DNA from: Mycobacterium asiaticum
GTDB lineage: Bacteria > Actinomycetota > Actinomycetes > Mycobacteriales > Mycobacteriaceae
Assembly (NCBI RefSeq): GCF_001673635.1
Contig: NZ_LZMH01000041.1
Coordinates: 1 to 57,879 of the forward strand
DNA length: 57,879 nucleotides
Direction: 5' to 3'
The notes under the pieces were generated by a model. That model saw nothing but the letters and a program-made list of their open reading frames with translations, was not told the origin of the DNA and did no database searches. Within the stretch, counting starts at the first letter, position 1, and each line of letters starts with the position of its first letter. Shown here piece by piece: positions 17,147-24,581 of this stretch. Both the position numbers and the translations under genes were made by a program.

Positions 17147-17760
17147 CTCCGGCGGTGGCGCCGCTCGAGGGCGTGGAACCCGAGCATTCCGTCGGTGGGA
17201 TTCCGCTGGCCAGCTTGGTGCGCGACTTTCACCTGCCGATGGTCAAGTTCGCCCGCACCATCGTGGGCTCGCCGGCAGTGGCCGAGGAGGCCGTGCAGGA
17301 GGCGTGGCTGCAGGTCCTCAAATCCGCCGAGACGTTCGAGGGACGCTCCTCGGTGGCCACCTGGTTGTTCGGGATCGTCAAGCACACCGCGTTCCGGCAC
17401 CGGCGGCGCGAGGTGCGGATCCGCCGGCATGAGGTGCTGGCCACCGAGGAGGCCGACCCGCTGTCGGGGCGGATGCATCCGCCCGGCCACCCCGACGCCG
17501 GTCATTGGAGCGTGCCGCCGTCCCGTCGCTTCCTGCCCGAAGATCAAACCGTGGCGAGGGAATTGGCGGAATACGTGCGCGCGGCGGTGGAGAAGCTGCC
17601 GGTGCGCCAGCGTCAATTGATCATCCTGCGGGACCTGGTCGGCACGTCGTCGGAAGAAGCCGCCGAGATCCTGGAACTGTCCGCCGATGCGCAGCGGGCC
17701 CTGCTGTATCGCGCCCGCGGAAACCTTCGAAACGAACTGGAAAGGCGGTATCGACAATGA
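17143..17760 (+). CDS. ECF sigma factor
   Basis: Extracytoplasmic-function sigma factor of 205 residues. Region 2 is at ~25-95 (MVKFARTIVGSPAVAEEAVQEAWLQV, ATWLFGIVKHTAFRHRRR) and region 4 at ~145-200 (LPVRQRQLIILRDLVGTSSEEAAEIL). The ~45-residue linker is His/Pro-rich (HPPGHPDAGHW). GTG 17143 overlaps the upstream stop. The overlapping downstream gene encodes a ZAS-type anti-sigma, so this is a complete regulatory pair; the OsmC and dehydrogenase genes in front are likely targets through autoregulation (inference). Confidence 0.92.
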   Translation: MTPAVAPLEGVEPEHSVGGIPLASLVRDFHLPMVKFARTIVGSPAVAEEAVQEAWLQVLKSAETFEGRSSVATWLFGIVKHTAFRHRRREVRIRRHEVLATEEADPLSGRMHPPGHPDAGHWSVPPSRRFLPEDQTVARELAEYVRAAVEKLPVRQRQLIILRDLVGTSSEEAAEILELSADAQRALLYRARGNLRNELERRYRQ

Positions 17761-18026
17761 CCGTCTCCGACAACACCGTTCCGGCGATCGACTGTGTCGA
17801 GTTCGTCCTGCTGGTCGACGATCTGGTCCAGTCCGACCCGGAGCAGTGGGGCGCGATCGTCCACAAGCACCTGGCGGACTGCCCCCCGTGCCTTCTCTAC
17901 CTGCAGCAGATGCTGGACCTGAAAGTCCTGCTCAATCACATCGGCGACCGGGACAGGTTGACCGGCGCCACCGTCGCGGGCGTCCTGGACACTTTGCAGG
18001 GCCTGCAGGACGGTGGAAGCGACTGA
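17757..18026 (+). CDS. Zinc-finger (ZAS-type) anti-sigma factor
   Basis: Small soluble protein of 89 residues with the HxxxCxxC zinc motif of anti-sigma factors (HLADCPPC), and Cys12 upstream as a possible further ligand. In RsrA/RshA-type proteins this motif releases the sigma factor when the thiols are oxidised (family knowledge). No membrane segment is present, so sensing would be cytoplasmic. ATG 17757 overlaps the sigma-factor stop by 4 bp, the usual arrangement for stoichiometric expression. Confidence 0.85.
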   Translation: MTVSDNTVPAIDCVEFVLLVDDLVQSDPEQWGAIVHKHLADCPPCLLYLQQMLDLKVLLNHIGDRDRLTGATVAGVLDTLQGLQDGGSD

Positions 18027-18150
18027 ATCCCAGTGGCACCGCCTGAGCCCCGCCGGACCGATTGCCCTCCTTAGAGTGACTTACCTTGCAGCGCAACGAC
18101 ATTGTCGCTAAAAGGCGGGCAAAACTCCATATGCCCCCGTTCGGCGATTA

Positions 18151-18164
18151 GGGTCCAACGGCCC
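18151..18164 (+). promoter_or_regulatory. DosR-box-like site upstream of the universal stress protein gene
   Basis: GGGTCCAACGGCCC matches 10 of 14 positions of the DosR core GGGACTWWAGTCCC and is a near-palindrome. It lies 36 bp before the ATG. Universal stress proteins are typical DosR regulon members in M. tuberculosis. The rest of the 174-bp gap shows no gene. Confidence 0.5.
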
Positions 18165-18200
18165 TGACAGCAAAGCACCCGGGTCTCGTAGGATCGCTGC

Positions 18201-19076
18201 ATGTCAGGTGAAGCGACGAAGTACGGGATTCTGGTCGGCGTCGACGGGTCCGCGGAATCGGACCGGGCGGTCGCCTGGGCAGCCCGGGAGGCCGCCCTAC
18301 GCCACGTGCCGCTGAACCTGCTGCACGCGGTCACCCCGGTGGTGGTCGGCTGGCCGGTGGGCAGACTCTACGAGGAGATGCCCGACTGGCAGAAAGACAA
18401 TGCGGAGCGGGTCATCGCCCAAGCCCGGGAAACGGCGGCCAAAGCCGGTTCCGACGCGACGCAGGTGCACGCCGAGACCGTCTACGCCAACGCGGTGCCT
18501 ACCCTGATCGAGGCATCGGCAGACGCCCAGATGGTCGTCGTCGGCAGCCAGGGCCTGGGTGCGCTGGGGCGGATGCTGCTGGGCTCGGTGAGCTCGTCGC
18601 TGGCCCAGCACGCCAATTGTCCGGTGGCAGTGATCCATTCGGATGACGGCGCCGAGCCCGATCCCGCCGCGCCGGTCCTGGTGGGTATCGACGGATCACC
18701 GGTGTCGGAAGCCGCCACCGCGTTCGCGTTCGACGAAGCCTCCCGCCGGGGTGTCGATCTGGTCGCGCTGCACGCCTGGAGCGATGTCGGGGTGTTCCCG
18801 GTGCTCGGCATGGATTGGCATGACCGCGAAAGCGAAGGCCAGGAAGTGCTCGCCGAGCGCCTGGCGGGCTGGCAGGAGCGCTACCCGGACGTCCATGTGC
18901 AGCGCTCGCTGGTCTGCGATACGCCGGCAAAGTGGCTGCTGGACGCCGCCGAACGGGCCCAGCTAGTGGTCGTGGGCAGCCGTGGCCGCGGGGGATTCGA
19001 CGCCATGCTGCTGGGATCGGTCAGTTCCGTCGTGGTGCACTCGGCCAAGATTCCGGTGGTCGTGGTCCGCTCCTGA
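18201..19076 (+). CDS. Universal stress protein, tandem domains
   Basis: Cytoplasmic protein of 291 residues made of two UspA domains (about 1-150 and 155-291). Each ends in the ATP-binding pattern G-2x-G-9x-G(S): GSQGLGALGRMLLGS and GSRGRGGFDAMLLGS. ATP-binding tandem USPs of mycobacteria are linked to hypoxia and growth control (Rv2623 class). A DosR-like site precedes it, and the ferredoxin fdxA plus a second tandem USP follow. Confidence 0.93.
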   Translation: MSGEATKYGILVGVDGSAESDRAVAWAAREAALRHVPLNLLHAVTPVVVGWPVGRLYEEMPDWQKDNAERVIAQARETAAKAGSDATQVHAETVYANAVPTLIEASADAQMVVVGSQGLGALGRMLLGSVSSSLAQHANCPVAVIHSDDGAEPDPAAPVLVGIDGSPVSEAATAFAFDEASRRGVDLVALHAWSDVGVFPVLGMDWHDRESEGQEVLAERLAGWQERYPDVHVQRSLVCDTPAKWLLDAAERAQLVVVGSRGRGGFDAMLLGSVSSVVVHSAKIPVVVVRS

Positions 19077-19098
19077 AGAACAGACCTTCCGCAGAAAA

Positions 19099-19134
19099 AG
19101 GCCTTTGGTCCTTTCCGGTAAGGGCTTTCGACCG
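19099..19134 (+). promoter_or_regulatory. Two DosR-box-like sites in tandem upstream of fdxA
   Basis: AGGCCTTTGGTCCT (19099-19112, 10/14 to the DosR core) sits inside the near-palindrome AAAGGCCTTTGGTCCTTT. AGGGCTTTCGACCG (19121-19134) is a weaker second site, 9/14. The centres are 22 bp apart, that is two helical turns, as in tandem DosR sites, and they lie 38-73 bp before the fdxA start. Confidence 0.55.
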
Positions 19135-19171
19135 GCGCGATCGGTGCCCCGCATCTCCGATCATGAGACTC

Positions 19172-19540
19172 ATGACCTATGTGATCGGCAAGGAATGCGT
19201 TGACGTAGTAGAGAAATCCTGTATGCAGGAGTGCCCGGTGGACTGCATCTACGAGGGTTCCCGCAGCATGTACATCAACCCCGACGAGTGCGTCGACTGC
19301 GGTGCCTGCAAACTTGCGTGCCGGGTCGGGGCAATCTACTGGGAAGGCGACCTGCCTGAGGACGAACTCGTGCACCTCGCCGACAATGCCGCCTTCTTCG
19401 AGCAGGTACTGCCCGGCCGGGACGCACCGCTGGGGACACCCGGCGGTGCGTCCACCGTCGGCCGAATCGGCATCGACACCGCCATGGTCGCCGCGATGCC
19501 GACCAACGAAAGCTCTAAACACCGCCCCGAAAACGGCTAG
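19172..19540 (+). CDS. fdxA: Ferredoxin FdxA, 7Fe type
   Basis: Ferredoxin of 122 residues for low-potential electron transfer, close to the DosR-regulated FdxA of M. tuberculosis. The N-terminal MTYVIGKECVDVVEKSCMQECPVDCIYEG region and CVDCGACKLACR provide Cys for one 3Fe-4S and one 4Fe-4S cluster. ATG 19172 is chosen because homologues start MTYVIG; an in-frame ATG three codons upstream is possible. The next USP gene follows after 12 bp, so they are probably co-transcribed. Confidence 0.95.
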   Translation: MTYVIGKECVDVVEKSCMQECPVDCIYEGSRSMYINPDECVDCGACKLACRVGAIYWEGDLPEDELVHLADNAAFFEQVLPGRDAPLGTPGGASTVGRIGIDTAMVAAMPTNESSKHRPENG

Positions 19541-19552
19541 GAGGAACACGAA

Positions 19553-20458
19553 ATGAGTGCCACCGCATCAGTAAACGCGAAAAGGCTCGGTGTTCTCGTC
19601 GGGGTCGACGGCTCTCCCGCATCCAACGCCGCCGTGGTGTGGGCGACGCGGTCCGCCGAGCTGCGGAACCTCCCGCTGACCCTGGTCCACGTGGTGAACA
19701 CCGATGTGGCGACCTGGCCGCCGATGCCGTACCCCGACACCTGGGCACTGTGGCAAGAGGACCAGGGCCGCAAGGTCCTCACCGAGTCGGTCAAGATCGC
19801 CCGTGAGGCGGCCCTGAGCGACCGGAAACTCACCATCCACAGCGAACTGGTGTATGCGACCCCGGTCTCAACCATCGTTGAAATGTCAAAGGAAGCACAA
19901 CTTTTGGTGGTGGGATCGTCCGGGCGCGGCGCCGTGGCGCGGCTGTTGCTCGGATCGGTCAGCTCCAGCGTGGTGCGGCACGCCGGTTGCCCCGTCGCTG
20001 TAATCCACGACGAGGACCCGCTGATGCCGGAGCCGCTGCGGGCGCCGGTGCTGCTGGGCATCGACGGTTCGCCGGCCTCGGAGGTGGCGACCGCGATCGC
20101 CTTCGACGAGGCCTCGCGTCGCGGGGTCGAGCTGATCGCGCTGCACGCCTGGAGCGACCAGGAGCTGGTGGAACTGCCCGGGTTGGACTGGGACAACGTG
20201 AAGACCGAAGCCGAATTGAGTCTCGCCGAACGGCTGGCCGGCTGGCAGGAACGCTATCCCGACGTCACCGTGCGACGCGTCGTGGTCTGTGATCGGCCCG
20301 CGCGCCAACTGGTCGCGCGTTCGGAGTCGGCTCAGCTGGTCGTGGTCGGCAGCCACGGGCGGGGCGCGCTGTCCAGCATGCTGCTGGGTTCGGTCAGTAA
20401 CGCGGTCGTGCATTCGGCCCGTATGCCGGTGATCGTCGCGCGGGCGTCCCACGATTGA
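19553..20458 (+). CDS. Universal stress protein, tandem domains
   Basis: Second tandem USP, 301 residues, preceded by a good Shine-Dalgarno (AGGAGGAACACGAA). ATP-binding loops [15 protein letters not shown] and [15 protein letters not shown] are intact in both domains. It is a paralogue of the USP upstream of fdxA (shared IALHAWSD- and [19 protein letters not shown] segments). It should be co-induced with fdxA from the tandem DosR-like sites. Confidence 0.93.
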   Translation: MSATASVNAKRLGVLVGVDGSPASNAAVVWATRSAELRNLPLTLVHVVNTDVATWPPMPYPDTWALWQEDQGRKVLTESVKIAREAALSDRKLTIHSELVYATPVSTIVEMSKEAQLLVVGSSGRGAVARLLLGSVSSSVVRHAGCPVAVIHDEDPLMPEPLRAPVLLGIDGSPASEVATAIAFDEASRRGVELIALHAWSDQELVELPGLDWDNVKTEAELSLAERLAGWQERYPDVTVRRVVVCDRPARQLVARSESAQLVVVGSHGRGALSSMLLGSVSNAVVHSARMPVIVARASHD

Positions 20459-20487
20459 AAACCGCTGTCCTGGGAAACCTGGGTGGT

Positions 20488-20676
20488 ATGGCTGAGTACA
20501 GAGTTATCGACCCCAAAGGCAATGTTGTCGCCACAAAGGAGATCGAAAGCGCCGACGATGCCCATGCGTGGTTTGTCGACTCGGCCGCCGACAACGCCGA
20601 GTTGGGTTGGCGAATGGAGGTCAAGCACGACGGCGAGTGGTCGTTCTTCGACGACACCGAGGGCACGTCGAGCTAG
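20488..20676 (+). CDS. Small conserved-looking protein of unknown function
   Basis: Acidic 62-residue protein starting MAEYRVIDPKGNVVATKEIE with WFVDSAADNAELGWRMEV; no family recognised. ATG 20488 is preferred because the N-terminal beta-strand begins there; a TTG at 20455 would overlap the upstream USP stop. It is probably the last gene of the fdxA-USP operon. Its TAG shares the palindrome CTAG with the convergent PAS-ANTAR stop. Confidence 0.65.
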   Translation: MAEYRVIDPKGNVVATKEIESADDAHAWFVDSAADNAELGWRMEVKHDGEWSFFDDTEGTSS

Positions 20677-21395
20677 CGGCCGCCGTTCACGCGGCCGCCG
20701 TTCACGCGCCGGCCGTTCCTATGGCTGACCCGGCCGACGCGGCTGTGCGCGGTCAACAGCACCTGGTCGAATGCGGACTGCGCGGTGATCGCGCCACGCA
20801 CCCCGCGGAAGTCTTCGACTATTTGCTCAGCCAGTGGACGCAACTTGACGTTGGCTTCCTGTGACAGCCATTTCAGCACGTTGAACGCGGCATCGGCGTC
20901 GATCCCGTAGACCAGCATCAGCATGCCCTTGGCCCGTTCGATGCCCGCTCGATTCGCCGCGATTTCGGCCAGCTTCTCGGTGACCTGTTCCTGGTGCACC
21001 GCTTCGGAAATCGGTGACACGTCGACGTAAAAGCCCTGCGTTCCGATCACGGCACCGCGATCGTCGCAGAGTCGGTCACCCACGACCACGACGTGATGCA
21101 CCTTGCCTTTAGTGTCGATGATTCGATGACGGGTGCTGAAGGCCCGGTGAGTGTGCAGGATCTCGTCGATGGTGGCTGCAACCTGGCCCCGGTCATCGGG
21201 GTGCTTGTGGGCAAGCACCAATTCGGTTGTGGGGGTGACGCTTCCGGGCTTGTACCCGTGCATGCGCTGCACCTGCTCAGACCATTCCCACCGCTGGTCG
21301 GCGAAATGGAATCGGAACCAGCCGACCCCTTGCGGGGCGCCGCCGGCCAAGGCTTGTTCGACGGCGGCGGACTGGCCATCGAGATCCCAGGCCAT
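20673..21395 (-). CDS. PAS-ANTAR regulator (RNA-binding antiterminator type)
   Basis: Protein of 240 residues. Residues ~20-135 form a PAS domain (VGWFRFHFADQRWEWSEQVQRMHG; HRIIDTKGKVHHVVVVGDRL), and ~140-205 an ANTAR domain with the characteristic IERAKGMLMLVYGIDADAAFNVLKWLSQEANVKL. ANTAR domains bind paired RNA hairpins and prevent termination; the PAS domain would supply the signal. It lies downstream of hsp18 on the same strand, preceded by a strong Shine-Dalgarno (AGGAGGTAGGCG) and by unusual alternative hairpins. The C-terminus ends in Arg-rich VNGGR repeats that could add RNA affinity (inference). Confidence 0.9.
   Translation of the reverse strand: MAWDLDGQSAAVEQALAGGAPQGVGWFRFHFADQRWEWSEQVQRMHGYKPGSVTPTTELVLAHKHPDDRGQVAATIDEILHTHRAFSTRHRIIDTKGKVHHVVVVGDRLCDDRGAVIGTQGFYVDVSPISEAVHQEQVTEKLAEIAANRAGIERAKGMLMLVYGIDADAAFNVLKWLSQEANVKLRPLAEQIVEDFRGVRGAITAQSAFDQVLLTAHSRVGRVSHRNGRRVNGGRVNGGR
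20676..20720. repeat. 15-bp tandem repeat at the 3' end of the PAS-ANTAR gene
   Basis: GCGGCCGCCGTTCAC occurs at 20676-20690 and 20691-20705, with a degenerate third copy at 20706-20720. On the minus strand it encodes VNGGR repeats that form the last residues of the regulator, so copy number changes the tail length without a frameshift. Confidence 0.85.
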
Positions 21396-21430
21396 CGCCT
21401 ACCTCCTGTTGAGAACCGATGAGAGTGAGA

Positions 21431-21479
21431 GATCAGCGGCCGCAAGCCGCCGCGGCCGCTGCCTCTCGAAGCGCTGATC
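21431..21479 (-). promoter_or_regulatory. Mutually exclusive hairpins between hsp18 and the PAS-ANTAR gene
   Basis: The arms 21434-21443 (CAGCGGCCGC) and 21452-21461 pair over 10 bp with an 8-base loop. The segment 21431-21438 (GATCAGCG) can instead pair perfectly with 21472-21479. The two pairings compete for the same strand, as in terminator/antiterminator leaders. The structure starts at the hsp18 stop codon and ends 36 bp before the PAS-ANTAR start. Confidence 0.55.
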
Positions 21480-21939
21480 AGGCGTTTATCACCTCCCGTC
21501 GGGCCTCGTTCTCGTTGATTGCTTTGTGGGTGGACCCGTTGTTGCCGCCGCGCTCGACGGTGATCTTGCGTGGCTTCGCCTTCTCGGCCACCGGAATCTG
21601 CAGGCTCAGCACGCCTTCCCGGTAGGTGGCCTCGATTCGTTCGGTGTCGAGGTTCTCCCCGAGGACCAGTTGGCGGCTGAACACCCCGCGTGGGCGCTCG
21701 GTGGCGAGCATCTCGCGGTTCGGGTCGACCTTGGGGCGCTCGGCGCGCACGGTCACCACGTTGCGCTCGATGTCGATGTCCAGCGAGTCGGCGTCGATAC
21801 CGGGGAGATCGAACTCGACCACGAATCGTTCACCTTCGCGCCACGCGTCCATGGGCATGACTGCCGGTCGGGCGGCGGTTCCCAGTACTTGCTCGGTGAA
21901 ACGATCCAGGTTGCGGAACGGGTCGGAACGCATCAGCAT
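21478..21939 (-). CDS. hsp18: Small heat-shock protein Hsp20, 18 kDa antigen type
   Basis: ATP-independent chaperone of 153 residues with a complete alpha-crystallin domain (~35-130), including [27 protein letters not shown] and GVLSLQIPV. The N-terminus [20 protein letters not shown] closely matches the 18 kDa antigen known from M. leprae and M. avium. ATG 21939 is chosen over an upstream ATG (21960) for that reason and for the Shine-Dalgarno GGAGGAAGAGGTGA in front. It is divergent from a MerR gene, a typical chaperone-repressor pairing. Confidence 0.94.
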   Translation of the reverse strand: MLMRSDPFRNLDRFTEQVLGTAARPAVMPMDAWREGERFVVEFDLPGIDADSLDIDIERNVVTVRAERPKVDPNREMLATERPRGVFSRQLVLGENLDTERIEATYREGVLSLQIPVAEKAKPRKITVERGGNNGSTHKAINENEARREVINA

Positions 21940-21989
21940 GGCCGTCACCTCTTCCTCCAATGTGCTGTCGTTGGTGATGATTAATCTGC

Positions 21990-21999
21990 GTCGTACGAC
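21990..21999. promoter_or_regulatory. Perfect 10-bp palindrome in the hsp18 leader
   Basis: GTCGTACGAC lies just downstream of the predicted hsp18 transcription start, a good place for a repressor operator. The divergent MerR-type regulator is the candidate binder. Confidence 0.4.
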
Positions 22000-22007
22000 A
22001 TAGATTT

Positions 22008-22036
22008 CTTATAGCACTATCGACAGGACATCGCAA
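22008..22036 (-). promoter_or_regulatory. SigA-like promoter of hsp18
   Basis: On the minus strand TTGCGA (-35, plus 22031-22036) is separated by exactly 17 bp from TATAAG (-10, plus 22008-22013), which places the start near 22001. ACAG/CTGT dyads at 22023-22041 bracket the -35 and at 22047-22059 lie between the two genes, possible regulator sites. Confidence 0.5.
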
Positions 22037-22080
22037 GCTGTGATAAACAGTTTTTCTGTAAGACAAGAGGGGGTCTGGCA

Positions 22081-22431
22081 TTGACCGATCGTCTTGACAA
22101 CTCCGGCGCTCCGCCGTCGGATCACGGCGTCTACGGGATCTCGGTCGCGGCCGAGCTGTCCGGCGTCGCCGTGCAGACGCTCCGTCTCTACGAACGGCAT
22201 GGCTTGCTGTCGCCGGCGCGCAGCGACGGCGGCACCCGGCGTTACAGCGCCGATGACCTGGCCCGGTTACAGCGGATCAGCGCCCTGGTCGAGGAAGGCG
22301 TCAACCTGGCCGGCATCGCGCGAATCCTCAGCCTCGAAGACCACAACGCCGAATTGTCCGCTGCCAACAGCAATCTGCGGTCCACCAACCGAAGCTTGCG
22401 GGACGCCGCAAAAAGCGGGAGCAAGGGCTGA
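22081..22431 (+). CDS. MerR family regulator (HspR-like position)
   Basis: Helix-turn-helix protein of 116 residues. The MerR DNA-binding domain occupies ~17-90 (YGISVAAELSGVAVQTLRLYERHGLLSPAR, GTRRYSADDLARLQRI), followed by a short helical tail with no Cys metal-binding loop. It starts at TTG 22081. Its size and its location divergent from hsp18 suggest it represses the chaperone and itself (inference). The next gene on the minus strand ends 8 bp downstream. Confidence 0.88.
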   Translation: MTDRLDNSGAPPSDHGVYGISVAAELSGVAVQTLRLYERHGLLSPARSDGGTRRYSADDLARLQRISALVEEGVNLAGIARILSLEDHNAELSAANSNLRSTNRSLRDAAKSGSKG

Positions 22432-22438
22432 AGCAGGG

Positions 22439-23899
22439 TCAGGCCACCACGCGAAACCGATGCGCGGTGGGATCGGCGGGGTCCGGCAGGTTCATGCCCG
22501 CGTCCACGCCGGAGCGCAGATAGTCGATCACCGCGTCGTTGAGGCGTTCGCCGGGGACGACGGCCGGGATCCCCGGCGGATACGGGGTGATCTGCTCGGC
22601 GGCGATGCGTCCGGCCGCCTTGTCCGCCGGCACCATCTCCGTCGGGCCGAAGAACGCGTCTCGGGGCAGCGCAACGGTTTCCAGCTGCAGCTCCGCCGGT
22701 GCCGGCAGGTGTATCTGCGGCGGCCGGTCGAAATCGTCGGCGGCATTGCGCCACATCGTCATTGCGTTCACCAGCCGGTCGGCCGTCTGCTTGTCGTCGG
22801 CGAAGGACATGGTGGCCAAAATCCGCCGATGATCGCTCAAGCCGAGGTCGAGTTGGCAGTGCTCCCGCAGCCAGTCCGCCGCCTGATAGCCCGATGTCCC
22901 GGTGGCGGAGAGGTCCATCAACACCTGGGTGGTGTCCAGGTCGCAGGACGCTTCCCCGCCGAGCAGTTCGTCTTCGAGCACTTGCAGGTCGGGTATGTCG
23001 GCCAGTCGCTTCCGCAGATTCTTCGCGAGATCGAGTTCGGCGGTGAGCAATTCGTGCCCATGCTCGACCATCTGGCGTCGCCAGCCATCGAGTGCGGCGT
23101 AGACCATCACGTTCGGACTCGTCGTCATCAGCAGGTCCGCGCATGCCGAAAGCCGTATCGGATCGACCAGATCGCCCTGCAGGTGGAACACCGACCCCTG
23201 CTCGAATCCGGCGCCCATCTTGTGCACGCTCACCACGCAAACGTCCGCGCCGGCGTCCATCGCCCAAGTCGGCAGGTCCTCGTGAAAAGGCAGGTGCGCG
23301 CCCCATGCCTCGTCGACGATCAGTGGCTTGTGGCGCTTGTGGCAGATGTCGGCGATCGCGCCGATGTCCGCGCAAGTCCCATACGGGCTCGGGCTCACGA
23401 TGAGCGCACCGGCCGCATCCGGGTGCCGCCGCCATGCGTCCTCGACCTGCTCGGGGGAGGGTGGATGGGAAAAGTGCCGCTCGCTATCCCACTGCGGGGT
23501 GATCCACCGGGGCTGCACCCCGGAGAAGATCAGCCCGGCCACGATCGACTTATGGCTGTCGCGCGTGACGAGCAACCCGCCGCGGTCGCCACCCGCCACC
23601 GCCAGCATCGCCGCCTTGACCGACAGCGAACTGCCGCAGGTGGAGAAGAATGCGGTGTCGGCACCGACGGCGTCTGCCATCAAATCCTCGGCGCGGGCGA
23701 GGAACTTGCCCCGCGATTTCCGGTCGTCCAGGCCATTGCTGGCGAGCACGTCGTTGCGAAACGGTTCTCTGCCCAGCACGGCCAGGACCCGCGGGTCGGC
23801 ACCGGCGCCCTGGCGGTGACCGGGCGGGGTGAAGCCGTACCGGTCGCTGTCGTGATAGTCCCGCAGTGCGTCCAGCAGCGGTGCTTGCGACTGGTCCAT
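22439..23899 (-). CDS. Short-form Orn/Lys/Arg decarboxylase-type PLP enzyme
   Basis: Fold-type I PLP enzyme of 486 residues, related to the SpeA/Orn-Lys-Arg decarboxylase group producing amines such as cadaverine or agmatine. PLP-site features are FFSTCGSSLSVKAAML, the Asp in IVDEAWGAH and the Schiff-base Lys in SVHKMGAG. It lacks the long N-terminal receiver-like wing of the ~700-950-residue forms. The C-terminal segment EQITPYPPGIPAVVPGE is typical. It is divergent from the flavodoxin operon; decarboxylation consumes protons, so an acid-stress role is possible (inference). Substrate unassigned. Confidence 0.88.
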   Translation of the reverse strand: MDQSQAPLLDALRDYHDSDRYGFTPPGHRQGAGADPRVLAVLGREPFRNDVLASNGLDDRKSRGKFLARAEDLMADAVGADTAFFSTCGSSLSVKAAMLAVAGGDRGGLLVTRDSHKSIVAGLIFSGVQPRWITPQWDSERHFSHPPSPEQVEDAWRRHPDAAGALIVSPSPYGTCADIGAIADICHKRHKPLIVDEAWGAHLPFHEDLPTWAMDAGADVCVVSVHKMGAGFEQGSVFHLQGDLVDPIRLSACADLLMTTSPNVMVYAALDGWRRQMVEHGHELLTAELDLAKNLRKRLADIPDLQVLEDELLGGEASCDLDTTQVLMDLSATGTSGYQAADWLREHCQLDLGLSDHRRILATMSFADDKQTADRLVNAMTMWRNAADDFDRPPQIHLPAPAELQLETVALPRDAFFGPTEMVPADKAAGRIAAEQITPYPPGIPAVVPGERLNDAVIDYLRSGVDAGMNLPDPADPTAHRFRVVA

Positions 23900-23915
23900 G
23901 GCCGGGGGCTACCCC

Positions 23916-23940
23916 GTTTACGAAGCTATATGCCGGGTAT
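23916..23940 (+). promoter_or_regulatory. SigF-type promoter
   Basis: GTTT (23916-23919), a 15-base spacer and GGGTAT (23935-23940) match the mycobacterial SigF consensus GTTT-N15-17-GGGTAT at every specified base. Transcription would start around 23947, only about 3 bases before the ATG of the flavodoxin-like gene, giving an almost leaderless mRNA. Confidence 0.7.
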
Positions 23941-23949
23941 GACCCCGCT

Positions 23950-24579
23950 ATGGTCGATCAGCCCGAGGTTCCGTTGCGCGCAATTGCGCTGGTCTGCAGT
24001 CTCAAAGGCAGCCCCGACCAGTCCAGCAGCGCCCTGATGGCCGAACACGTCGCCGCTGAACTGGCCAAACACGGCGTGGAATGCGAGCACGTGCGGTGCG
24101 TGGACTACAACATCGCCCCCGGCGTCGAGGACGATATGGGCAACGGCGACCAGTGGCCGACCATTCGGCGCAAGGTGCTCGATGCCGACATCCTGCTGAT
24201 CAGCACCCCGATCTGGTTGGGGCACCCGTCCAGCGTGACCCAGCGCGTCCTGGAACGTCTGGACGCGGAGCTGTCCAACACCGACGACGACGGCATCCCC
24301 GTGATGGTCGGCAAGGTGGGGATCGTCAGCGTGGTGGGCAACGAGGACGGCGCCCACAAGGTGGTCGCTGACGTATTCCAGGGGCTCAACGACATCGGCT
24401 TCAGCATTCCGGCGCAGGGCTGCACGTACTGGAACGGGGAAGCCATGCAATCCACCAACTACGACGATCTGGACGAGGTGCCCGAACAGATCGCCGCCAC
24501 GACGGCGACCGCGGCCCGCAATGCGGCCCACCTGGCCAGGGCACTGAAGACCCTCAACTACCCGCCGTACGAGTCGTGA
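23950..24579 (+). CDS. Flavodoxin/NADPH-dependent FMN reductase family protein
   Basis: FMN-binding flavodoxin-fold protein of 209 residues. The P-loop-like phosphate site is CSLKGSPDQSSSALMAEHV, followed by ADILLISTPIWLGHPSSVTQRVLERL and a third flavin-side loop (SVVGNEDGAHKVVADVFQGL). It is a likely stress-induced quinone or FMN reductase. ATG 23950 is used because upstream codons would run into the divergent decarboxylase gene and because the SigF-type promoter would start transcription right here. First gene of a run ending in UdgX. Confidence 0.85.
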   Translation: MVDQPEVPLRAIALVCSLKGSPDQSSSALMAEHVAAELAKHGVECEHVRCVDYNIAPGVEDDMGNGDQWPTIRRKVLDADILLISTPIWLGHPSSVTQRVLERLDAELSNTDDDGIPVMVGKVGIVSVVGNEDGAHKVVADVFQGLNDIGFSIPAQGCTYWNGEAMQSTNYDDLDEVPEQIAATTATAARNAAHLARALKTLNYPPYES

Positions 24580-24581
24580 CC

